A stretch of 64,000 bases of DNA from Chloroflexota bacterium (GTDB taxonomy: Bacteria > Chloroflexota > UBA11872). Position numbers and translations under genes: made by a program. Below the pieces are notes generated by a model. The model made no database searches. It had not been told where the DNA came from and saw nothing but the letters and a program-made list of their open reading frames with translations. The stretch covers positions 1 through 64,000 of the forward strand of contig JAJEDE010000001.1 in the NCBI GenBank assembly GCA_022821645.1, read 5' to 3'. Positions 52,160-59,201 of the stretch are shown here, one piece after another (position 1 is the first letter of the stretch; the number at the start of each line of letters is the position of its first letter).

Positions 52160-53548
52160 TTAGCTACGGGCCGCGTGCGGGTAGAGCACCGACCCGAGAG
52201 CCAAGAATACGACCGTCACCACCGCCAGCAACCCGAACCAGGCGCCTTGTTGACCAGCGGGAGTGACTTCCAGCGCTCCGAGCGTGATGCCCACACCGGC
52301 CAGCAGCACCGGAACCGCCGGAGGTATGGCCAGCAGGGGCATGAGCATCTCGCGCGCGCGGGCGTTCACGACCAGGGAACTCTGCAGGGCAAGGATGGCG
52401 CTGATTGCCGCGGCTGCCAGGACCACCGCACCTATCGTGCTTGCTTGAAACAGGGAAACGTTCAACAGCAGGCTGAGAAACACCAACTGGGCGACCCCGA
52501 CGAATGCCGTTTCCAGCGCCAGCAGCGTGAACTTGGCGAGGTAGATTCCGCTCGGGTCAACGGGCGCCACCAACAGTCCGTCCAGCGTGCCCCGCTCATG
52601 CTCGGTGGCGAACAGGCGCGTGCCCGCCAGCGTTGCGGCCAGCAGCACGCTGATCCAGAGGACCCCGACGGCGACAGCGGCAACCTCCGATCCCAACGCG
52701 GCGATGAAAGCCATGTCGAAGACGACGGCCGCAAGCAGCGTGAACATGAGCAGCGTTGGGACCTGCTCGCGCGCCCGCCATTCCACGCGAGCGTCCTTGG
52801 CGATCATGGCCCAGACGGCCGGGGCAAAGCTGGGCGGACTTGGTCGGCGATGCGTGCGGGTTGTTGGCGGAAGCCGGTCCGGCGCCTGGTTCGTCTCATC
52901 CGTGAGACGTCCGGCCTCGAGCCGCACGATGCGAGCGCCCAGCGCGCGGGCCACGCGTTCGTCGTGGGTGCTGAAGAGCACGGCCGCATGGGGCGCCAGC
53001 GCGTCGAGCATCCCTGGAAGGTCGTCAACCCCGGCCGAATCGAGGCTGGCGTCAGGCTCGTCCAGCAGGACGACGTCAGGTTGGGCCAGCAGAGCCAGGG
53101 CGAGCCCCAGGCGCTGCTGCATTCCGCGTGAGAAGTGGCGCACCAGGCGGTTGGCATCCGCTGCCAGTCCCACCGTTTCCAGGGCGCCTTGGATGCGTTC
53201 AGCGCCCTCAGGCACTCCTTGCAGACGTGCCGCGAAGGCCAGGTTCTCGCGGGCGGTCAGGTGCGGATAGAGCGGGGGACGGTGTCCCAGGAAGCCGACC
53301 CCGCCGCGCGCGGCGGGGTCCTCCGGACTCTGGCTGCCGCGCAGCGCCACTCGGCCGCGACGTGGGCGCAGCAGGCCCGCCAGGGCGCGGAGGAGCGTGG
53401 TCTTGCCGGCGCCGTTCGGTCCGACGATGGCCATCCGTTCGCCTGGCGCCAACGCCAGCGATACGCCGCGCAGGACACTTCGCTGGCCCAGCCGAACATG
53501 CAGGTCGTCCGCGGCAAGTGCCGGCGAGGTCGAGCGTGTGGTTTGCAA
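52160..53548 (-). CDS. CcmA-CcmB fusion, haem exporter ABC transporter
   Basis: A 462-residue fusion of the two ABC transporter components normally encoded separately. Residues about 10-215 are CcmA: Walker A in GPNGAGKTTLLRALAG, signature FSRGMQQRLGLALAL, Walker B VVLLDEPDASLD, and H-loop FSTHDERVA. A Pro/Arg linker of about 25 residues follows. Residues about 235-462 are CcmB with six hydrophobic helices and the EHERGTLDGLLVAPVD segment. It releases holo-CcmE from CcmC by ATP hydrolysis. The start is TTG at 53548; no ATG is available and no strong RBS is seen. Confidence 0.9.
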   Translation of the reverse strand: MQTTRSTSPALAADDLHVRLGQRSVLRGVSLALAPGERMAIVGPNGAGKTTLLRALAGLLRPRRGRVALRGSQSPEDPAARGGVGFLGHRPPLYPHLTARENLAFAARLQGVPEGAERIQGALETVGLAADANRLVRHFSRGMQQRLGLALALLAQPDVVLLDEPDASLDSAGVDDLPGMLDALAPHAAVLFSTHDERVARALGARIVRLEAGRLTDETNQAPDRLPPTTRTHRRPSPPSFAPAVWAMIAKDARVEWRAREQVPTLLMFTLLAAVVFDMAFIAALGSEVAAVAVGVLWISVLLAATLAGTRLFATEHERGTLDGLLVAPVDPSGIYLAKFTLLALETAFVGVAQLVFLSLLLNVSLFQASTIGAVVLAAAAISAILALQSSLVVNARAREMLMPLLAIPPAVPVLLAGVGITLGALEVTPAGQQGAWFGLLAVVTVVFLALGSVLYPHAARS

Positions 53549-53583
53549 GGCGGCGACTGCGGGTGCCGTGACCTCGTCGGGCC

Positions 53584-54030
53584 CTACTGTGCCGGGATTT
53601 CGCGCGGCTCGAACTCAGGCCCGTGTTTGACGATCAGGCTTCGGGCGCGGAACGCACCGCTCGGTTCGAGCTGGCCCTCGACAATCACTTCCTGGTAGCG
53701 GTCTTCGGCTGAGTATCCAAACAGGTCGGGCGGCGTGCCGCGGTATTCCACCGGCAGGCGGCCGGAGTCGTCCTGGAGGTCGAAGCTGATCACGTTGCCG
53801 TCGCCGGACGTCTGGATCGATCCGTCGGCGACGATGCCGTTGACTCGAATCAGGCGGTAGTACGCCTCCGAATCCATGGCGCGCACCTCGCCTACCGTGT
53901 GGTAGTAGACCGTGGCGCCCTGGGTTCCGGTCCAGATCAGGAAGCCCACCGCTGCCGTCAGCGCGGCCGCCAGCAGCAGCAGTTTCCCCGACAGCCGGGG
54001 GCGGGGTGATGTCGTCGTCGCAGCGTTCAT
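53584..54030 (-). CDS. ccmE: Cytochrome c maturation protein CcmE
   Basis: A 148-residue haem chaperone with an N-terminal anchor (KLLLLAAALTAAVGFLIWTG) and an OB-fold domain. The haem-binding histidine is H136 in SLIVKHGPEFEP, but the usual H-x3-Tyr is H-x3-Phe (F140) here. Early strands (RLIRVNGIVADGSI, ISFDLQDDSGRLPVEYRG) match the family. It binds haem covalently and hands it to CcmF. It starts 16 bases after the CopD-like gene and is the first Ccm gene of the run. Confidence 0.92.
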   Translation of the reverse strand: MNAATTTSPRPRLSGKLLLLAAALTAAVGFLIWTGTQGATVYYHTVGEVRAMDSEAYYRLIRVNGIVADGSIQTSGDGNVISFDLQDDSGRLPVEYRGTPPDLFGYSAEDRYQEVIVEGQLEPSGAFRARSLIVKHGPEFEPREIPAQ

Positions 54031-54046
54031 GGTGTCCGGGTCCAGC

Positions 54047-54520
54047 CTAGCCGACGCTTCTGAAGCTGAGTTCGGCCATTTCGTTGAGGATCAGCGACAG
54101 CAGGTAGATCGCAAGTCCGAGTCCAACGATCAACGCCGTGCGACTTTGCCACCAGGGCCGGGTGTCTGACGCTGCAGCCTGGGGCTCGGCGAGCCGGCGA
54201 CGCGGAACCGCAAGCCGAAACATGGCCAGCGCAAGCAGCGCTTTGCTCACGAGCACCGCGACATAGGCGGCATCGATCGTCTGTTCCGCGAGGCGATTGA
54301 ACGTGAGTAGCACCCCTGTGACCACAAAGACGGCGAATCCTGTGCCGACCAGGCGCCCGACCGTTCGTCCCAGGACGGCGCTGGAAAAGCCCGCGAGCGG
54401 CGCCATGTTCGGCGCGGCGCGGGCGGCCAGCACCACGATCCCGCCGCCTACCCAGAGGGCGGCCGCAAGTACGTGGACGAAGCGCAGCACGACAAGCAGG
54501 GCGACCGGGCTCTCGGCCAT
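54047..54520 (-). CDS. CopD-like integral membrane protein
   Basis: A 157-residue protein with four transmembrane helices. The first (VVLRFVHVLAAALWVGGGIVV) has the His-x-x-Ala-x-x-x-Trp-x-Gly pattern of CopD/DUF2269-type proteins; a second His-free helix pair and a final TALIVGLGLAIYLLSLILNEM follow. CopD members move or sense copper, and some related ones bind haem. It lies 14 bases after actE and 16 before ccmE, within the complex III/Ccm operon. A role in copper or haem supply to the cytochromes is inferred. Confidence 0.65.
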   Translation of the reverse strand: MAESPVALLVVLRFVHVLAAALWVGGGIVVLAARAAPNMAPLAGFSSAVLGRTVGRLVGTGFAVFVVTGVLLTFNRLAEQTIDAAYVAVLVSKALLALAMFRLAVPRRRLAEPQAAASDTRPWWQSRTALIVGLGLAIYLLSLILNEMAELSFRSVG

Positions 54521-54534
54521 GGGACCGCTTCCGC

Positions 54535-55092
54535 TCAGGCGGCGTCAGGCGCCGGCGACTCCTGGATCGACCGAATGTAGTTGACGAGCGACCACCGCTC
54601 CTCGGCCGTCAGCAGTGAACTGAACGACGGCATGCGGTTCACGCCGTTTGTGATCGTCCAGAAGAGCGCCCCGTCCTGCTGGTCCGCCAGTTCAGCGCGG
54701 CGCAGCGACGGCGGGGCCTTCTCCTGGTATTGCTCGAACTGCCTGGCCACGAAGCTGTCGCCGTCGGCGTTGGCGCCGTGACACATGGCGCAGTTGGTTG
54801 CGAATACGGCGCGGGCGGCATCGATCGACTCGCCCGTGAACGGCACCGGGTTCTCTTTCGCGATCATGGCCACGAAGTCCGTCACGGGCAATTCGCCGCC
54901 CGTGGTCGGGATCGATCCCTCGGGTGCTCCGGGATGCGACGGCTCCTGGGTCCGGTATGACGCCTGGTAGTGCATCTCCGGGAAGATGTCGATCGGATAG
55001 GCGCCCGTCTCGCAGCCGACGAGTGCCAACGCCGCTACGAGCCCTACGGCCAGGGCGGCGAGGTTGCGGAGTCGGAACCGGGGTAGCGTCAC
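54535..55092 (-). CDS. actE: Alternative complex III monohaem cytochrome c subunit (ActE)
   Basis: A 185-residue lipoprotein cytochrome c. The lipobox is ALVG-C27 after a hydrophobic signal, so it is membrane tethered. The haem site is NCAMCHGANADGD, with the axial Met in the late NRMPSFSSLLTAEE segment. It belongs to the ActE branch of alternative complex III, accepting electrons from ActA and passing them on. The GTG start overlaps the actD stop (GTGA). It is followed by the CopD-like gene and the Ccm genes that attach its haem. Confidence 0.9.
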   Translation of the reverse strand: MTLPRFRLRNLAALAVGLVAALALVGCETGAYPIDIFPEMHYQASYRTQEPSHPGAPEGSIPTTGGELPVTDFVAMIAKENPVPFTGESIDAARAVFATNCAMCHGANADGDSFVARQFEQYQEKAPPSLRRAELADQQDGALFWTITNGVNRMPSFSSLLTAEERWSLVNYIRSIQESPAPDAA

Positions 55093-55640
55093 GTGGTTCC
55101 CGGCGCGTGCATCAGGCTGCCCTCCTTGGAGAGCAGGTCGATGGGGGAAGCTTCTTCCAGCGCGATCTGGGCGTCCGGCAGCCGGCGCTCGCGCGCCATG
55201 ACGGAGATGCCGATGTAGCCCTCGGAGATGCGGTCGTCGTAGAGACCCACGCCGTCGGGCAGACGCGACTCGAACAGCACGCCGAGGACAGTGAAGAGCA
55301 CCGCGCCCAGCAGCGTGCCTTCGTAGAGAATCTGGATGATGGCCGGCACGGCCACCACCGGCTTGCCGCCGGTGATGATCGGCAGGGAGACCTGCGCGCC
55401 GACGATCCAGGCAATGCCCACGGCCATTCCGCAGGCCGCTCCGGCGAAGGGGAAGGCGAACAGCCGGTGTTTCGTGTGCCCCTCACCGAAGGCGCCTTCG
55501 GGATAGGGGGTGCTGCTCAGGATTTCGATGTCGTTGTCCTCGAACCCGGCGCTGTGCAGGTGCTCGACGGCGTCGGCAGCCTGGTCCGGCTCCTCGTAGA
55601 GGGCCAGCAGTTCGCGTTTGGCTTGGGACTGCATTGCCAT
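55089..55640 (-). CDS. actD: Alternative complex III membrane subunit ActD (DUF3341)
   Basis: A 183-residue protein. The N-terminal domain (ALYEEPDQAADAVEHLHSAGFEDNDIEILS) is a soluble regulatory-like fold, followed by two transmembrane helices (FAFPFAGAACGMAVGIAWIV and IIQILYEGTLLGAVLFTVLGVL). This is the DUF3341 layout of ActD. The ATG at 55640 has GGGAG 8 bases upstream; GTG at 55649 overlaps the actC stop and ATG at 55634 is also possible. It sits between ActC and ActE as in other complex III operons. Confidence 0.9.
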   Translation of the reverse strand: MAMQSQAKRELLALYEEPDQAADAVEHLHSAGFEDNDIEILSSTPYPEGAFGEGHTKHRLFAFPFAGAACGMAVGIAWIVGAQVSLPIITGGKPVVAVPAIIQILYEGTLLGAVLFTVLGVLFESRLPDGVGLYDDRISEGYIGISVMARERRLPDAQIALEEASPIDLLSKEGSLMHAPGTT

Positions 55641-55645
55641 AGACC

Positions 55646-57019
55646 TCACTCCCGCATGGCGGCCGGGACGTTCGCCCGCCCAACTCTGATGCGGTCGGCC
55701 AGGATCTGGCCTTCCTTGATATCCGCGGCCGGCATGATCGGCAGCAGTTTCGAGAACGTCAGGAACCCGAGAATCACCAGGGCAAACGATGCGGCTACCA
55801 GGATGAACTCGGATAACGAGGGGGCGTAGTCGCCGTACGTGAACGTGAGCCCGCTCTTCCGCTCAAGGGCGGGCACCACCACCATGTAGCGCTCCAGCCA
55901 CATGCCCACGTTGACCAGGATGGTCGTCACGAACATCCAGAAGAAGTTCCGCCGGACGGCGCGGAACATCCACATCGGCACCGGGATGATGTAGGCGCAG
56001 ATGATGAAGGTGATGGCAATTACCACCCAGGGCGGCTCGACCAGTCGCCGCTGCCAGGTGTCGACCTCGGCCGGCTCCGTGCCGTAGAGGCCGAAGAAGA
56101 AGTCCAGCAGGAAGAAGAACAGCCAGACCGTCGCGACTACGATCAGCAGGCGTGCCAGCGAGTCGATGTGGTCTCGGGTGATGAACCGCTTCAGCCCGAA
56201 GGCGTAGCGCATCACGATCATCACGGTCACCACCGCCGACACGCCGGAATGCACGGCCCCGATAACGAAATACGGGGCGAAGATGGTGTTGTGCCAGCCG
56301 GGCACCGACGTAACCGCGAAGTCCCAGGACACGATCGAGTGCACCGAGACGAAGATCGGAAGAATGATCGCGGAGAGCAGTAGGCCGGCCACTGTTTGGA
56401 TCCGCCACTGGCGAGTGGTGCCGCGGAAACCCATGGCCAGCACGCCGTAGATGGCCCGGCTGACCGGGTTGGGCGCGCGGTCGCGAGCCAGCGCCAGGTC
56501 GGGCAGCAGCGCCACGTAGACGAAGAGAATCGTTGAGGTCAGGTAGGTGAAGATCGCCGACGGGTCCCAGACCAGCGGCGAACGCGGGTTGGGCCAGGCG
56601 CCCCGGTTCCAGTCATACGGGAACGTCCAGTACATCGTGCGCCACGGGCGGCCGGAGTGAATCAGCGGGAACTGCACGGCCGTCAGCAGCGAGAAGATGG
56701 TGAGCACCTCGGCTGCGCGGGTTACCGGGCGTCGCCATTCGGCCTGGGTCAGCCGCAGGATGGCCGACACCATGATTCCGGCGTGGCTGACACCGATCCA
56801 GAACACGAAGTTCACGATTAGGAAGCCCCAGTAGACCGGGTGCGAATACCCAAGGAACTGGAGACCGAACATCAGCATCAGGATGACGACCACGAAGGCG
56901 GCCACCAGCAGGCCGTTCAGCGCACCGCCTACCGCGAAGAACCAGGCCGGCCAGGCGAAGACGAAGTCCAGCAGTTCGCGGTTCGAGGTCTTGGTGTCGG
57001 CGACGACCGGTTCTTGCAT
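55646..57019 (-). CDS. actC: Alternative complex III NrfD-like membrane subunit ActC
   Basis: A 457-residue polytopic protein with about ten transmembrane helices, of the NrfD/PsrC superfamily. The ActC-type segment FWIGVSHAGIMVSAILRLTQ near residue 75 is clear, as are RPWRTMYW and HSIVSWDF. It is a quinone-interacting subunit. It starts with a one-base overlap (TAATG) on the preceding gene and is followed by ActD, the usual order. There is no obvious haem or metal ligand set. The helices with conserved Asp/His residues near HAG and HSGRPW may form the quinol site. Confidence 0.92.
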   Translation of the reverse strand: MQEPVVADTKTSNRELLDFVFAWPAWFFAVGGALNGLLVAAFVVVILMLMFGLQFLGYSHPVYWGFLIVNFVFWIGVSHAGIMVSAILRLTQAEWRRPVTRAAEVLTIFSLLTAVQFPLIHSGRPWRTMYWTFPYDWNRGAWPNPRSPLVWDPSAIFTYLTSTILFVYVALLPDLALARDRAPNPVSRAIYGVLAMGFRGTTRQWRIQTVAGLLLSAIILPIFVSVHSIVSWDFAVTSVPGWHNTIFAPYFVIGAVHSGVSAVVTVMIVMRYAFGLKRFITRDHIDSLARLLIVVATVWLFFFLLDFFFGLYGTEPAEVDTWQRRLVEPPWVVIAITFIICAYIIPVPMWMFRAVRRNFFWMFVTTILVNVGMWLERYMVVVPALERKSGLTFTYGDYAPSLSEFILVAASFALVILGFLTFSKLLPIMPAADIKEGQILADRIRVGRANVPAAMRE

Positions 57020-58368
57020 TAGTCCGGCTTCCCGATCACGAATACGTGCGTCTTCATGAACGTTCGTTCTTTGCGGAGCATGGCTCCCTGGCGCATTTCC
57101 CAGCCGTTGAGGACGGGAATCCGCGAGGCGGCATACACGAAGACCGCGAACATCAATCCAATGAATCCGATGATGAACAGTACGTCCAACGCGTTGGGCC
57201 AGTACGGCTCCGGCAGTTCGTGCATGGCGTGGCCGAAGGGCGATGGATTCGCCATGGGCGCGACGTAGAAGCGAATGCGGTCAAACAGAATGCCCACGAC
57301 GATCAGCGCCGACACCCCCGCGATCAGCGAAAGCGATTGGCGGACCTTGTTGAAGATGAGCAAGCCCAGGGGCAGCGCAAACATCAGCATGCCCGTGAGC
57401 GCAAACGGCAGGATGTAGGTGATGGCCACGGTGACCTGCATTGCGGCGACCTCACTGGGGAGCCGGGCGTACCAGATCAGCAGGAAGTCGGACCAGAAAA
57501 AGTAGAACCACATCAACGTGGCCGCCACCAGGATCTTCCCAAGCGCCGACGCTTGCTCATCGCCGACAAAGCGTCCGGCTTCGGGCGAAAACCTGCGCAT
57601 CAGCGCCGCCGTCAGCAGGGTGATGGCAATGCCGGCCTGGATGCCCGTCACGGCGCTGTACACGGGAAAGATGCCTGACCGCCAGCCGGGCAACAGGCTC
57701 TGGCCCAGGTCGGTCGAGAGCAGCATGTGCACGAAGGCGTAACCCATCAGGTAGAACGCCCCAAGCGTCAGATTTGCGGCTTTCAGGACCTTCCACTGGC
57801 GGGCCGTACCCGCCCAGTTCAGGTACAGGAGGCGCTGCCAGCGGCCCATGGCGCGGACGCGGCTTGGCGGACCGGCAAGGTCCGGCACGGCCGAGAACCA
57901 GAGGAGCGCCATTCCGGTCAGCAGCAGGATCGCCAGCGCCAGGGCGTCGGTCAGAAACGGCGCGCCGGCTCTGAACTCGAACCACAATGTGGAGCGGCCT
58001 TCGAGCGGCGGCAGCGAGGCCATGATCGGAATCAGCAGCACGAAGCTCAGCAGCGAAGGCACGGCGTAGAGCGCCGCCACGCGTCGCAGCGGCAGCGCCC
58101 AATATCCCTTGGCCATGCGGGAGGCGTAGGCGATCAGAGGCGCGGCCGTGGCGGTCGAGAGGATGAACATCAACACGACCGTCGGGTAGGCCCATTCGGC
58201 GCGGTCGCCCCAGGCCGTGATCAGCTTGATGATGTACACCACGATGCCCAGGACGCCCAGCGCCGCCAGCAGCGCGATGCCCGCATGGTTGAGCGAGATG
58301 CTGAGCGCCTGCGGCCGGTACGGCGGACGCAGCGACAGCTTCAGGCCGGCGGCTTCCGGAGCAATCAT
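57019..58368 (-). CDS. Second NrfD-like membrane subunit (ActF-like) of alternative complex III
   Basis: A 449-residue polytopic membrane protein with about ten helices, distantly like ActC/NrfD (NHAGIALLAALGVLGIVVYI; SRMAKGYWALPLRRVAALYAVPSL; HMLLSTDLGQSLLPGWRSG). The canonical operon places ActF after ActE; here the protein lies between the Fe-S ActB half and ActC. It is either a rearranged ActF or an ActC paralogue. Its ATG overlaps the ActB Fe-S gene stop (ATGA), so it is certainly made with the complex. Confidence 0.82.
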   Translation of the reverse strand: MIAPEAAGLKLSLRPPYRPQALSISLNHAGIALLAALGVLGIVVYIIKLITAWGDRAEWAYPTVVLMFILSTATAAPLIAYASRMAKGYWALPLRRVAALYAVPSLLSFVLLIPIMASLPPLEGRSTLWFEFRAGAPFLTDALALAILLLTGMALLWFSAVPDLAGPPSRVRAMGRWQRLLYLNWAGTARQWKVLKAANLTLGAFYLMGYAFVHMLLSTDLGQSLLPGWRSGIFPVYSAVTGIQAGIAITLLTAALMRRFSPEAGRFVGDEQASALGKILVAATLMWFYFFWSDFLLIWYARLPSEVAAMQVTVAITYILPFALTGMLMFALPLGLLIFNKVRQSLSLIAGVSALIVVGILFDRIRFYVAPMANPSPFGHAMHELPEPYWPNALDVLFIIGFIGLMFAVFVYAASRIPVLNGWEMRQGAMLRKERTFMKTHVFVIGKPD

Positions 58369-59201
58369 GCGTGCGCCTCGGCGTGCGCGTGCTCGTCTTC
58401 GTGAATCTCGGCGTGCGGGTCCACCTTCTTGAGGTAGATGACGCCCGGATCGGTCCCAAAGTGCTCGAGCAGCGTGTAGCTGCGGCCGGCTTCGGCTTCC
58501 GCCAACTGCGCGGGCGCGCTTTCAGGATCATTCAGGTCGCAGAAGACCAGCGCGCTCGTCGGACATGACTGCGCGCAAGCCGGCTGAACTTCGCCGGAAC
58601 GAATCTCGCGACCTTCGTTTCCAGCCGTGACATGCGCCCGGTTAATTCGCTGCACGCAGAACGTGCACTTCTCGATGATGCCCTTCGTCCGGACCGTCAC
58701 GTCCGGATTGAGCTGGTTGTTCATCGGCTCCGGCCACTCGGGATTCCAGAAGTTGAAGTAGCGCACGGAGTACGGACAGCCGTTGGCGCAGAACCGTGTG
58801 CCGATGCAGCGGTTGTAGACCTGGACGTTCAGGCCCTCGTTGTTGTGGTAGGTGGCCCAGACCGGGCAGACGGTTTCGCACGGCGCGTTGCCGCAGTGCT
58901 GGCAGAGCACCGGGATGAAGCGCGCCTTGGCGTTGGGGAACTCGCCTTCCCAGTAGCGCTCGATGCGGATCCAGGTCTTGGCCCGGCGTTCCAGCACCCG
59001 CTGTTCTTCGTTGAGGGCGATGTTGTTCTCGGCCTGGCAGGCCACCACGCAGGCCTGGCAGCCGGTGCAGCGGTCCAGGTCCACCACCATGCCCCAACGC
59101 ACGCCTTCCGGATGGCCAACTTCGGCATCCGTGGGGATGGTCTGGCCCATGGATGACACGGCACTGGCGCGGGCGGCGGCTTCGTTGGCTGAGCTACTCA
59201 T
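58365..59201 (-). CDS. actB: Alternative complex III ActB, iron-sulfur half (separate gene)
   Basis: A 278-residue ferredoxin-type protein holding the Fe-S clusters of ActB. Four cysteine motifs are visible: CTGCQACVVACQ, CQHCGNAPCETVCPV, CIGTRFCANGCPYS, and CTFCVQR with a later CAQSCP. This matches the four-cluster subunit of molybdopterin oxidoreductases. In several complex III operons this domain is fused to the C-terminus of ActB; here it is a distinct gene overlapping the Mo-like half by 4 bases (ATGA). A His-rich C-terminus (HAEIHEDEHAHAEAHA) is unusual. No Tat signal is present, so export would rely on its partner. Confidence 0.9.
   Translation of the reverse strand: MSSSANEAAARASAVSSMGQTIPTDAEVGHPEGVRWGMVVDLDRCTGCQACVVACQAENNIALNEEQRVLERRAKTWIRIERYWEGEFPNAKARFIPVLCQHCGNAPCETVCPVWATYHNNEGLNVQVYNRCIGTRFCANGCPYSVRYFNFWNPEWPEPMNNQLNPDVTVRTKGIIEKCTFCVQRINRAHVTAGNEGREIRSGEVQPACAQSCPTSALVFCDLNDPESAPAQLAEAEAGRSYTLLEHFGTDPGVIYLKKVDPHAEIHEDEHAHAEAHA

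Noticed and set aside
51425..53131. 568-codon plus-strand open frame opposite ccmC and ccmAB
   Set aside because: Rich in His, Gln and Arg with no fold signal, while the minus strand encodes complete Ccm proteins with intact WWD and ABC motifs.
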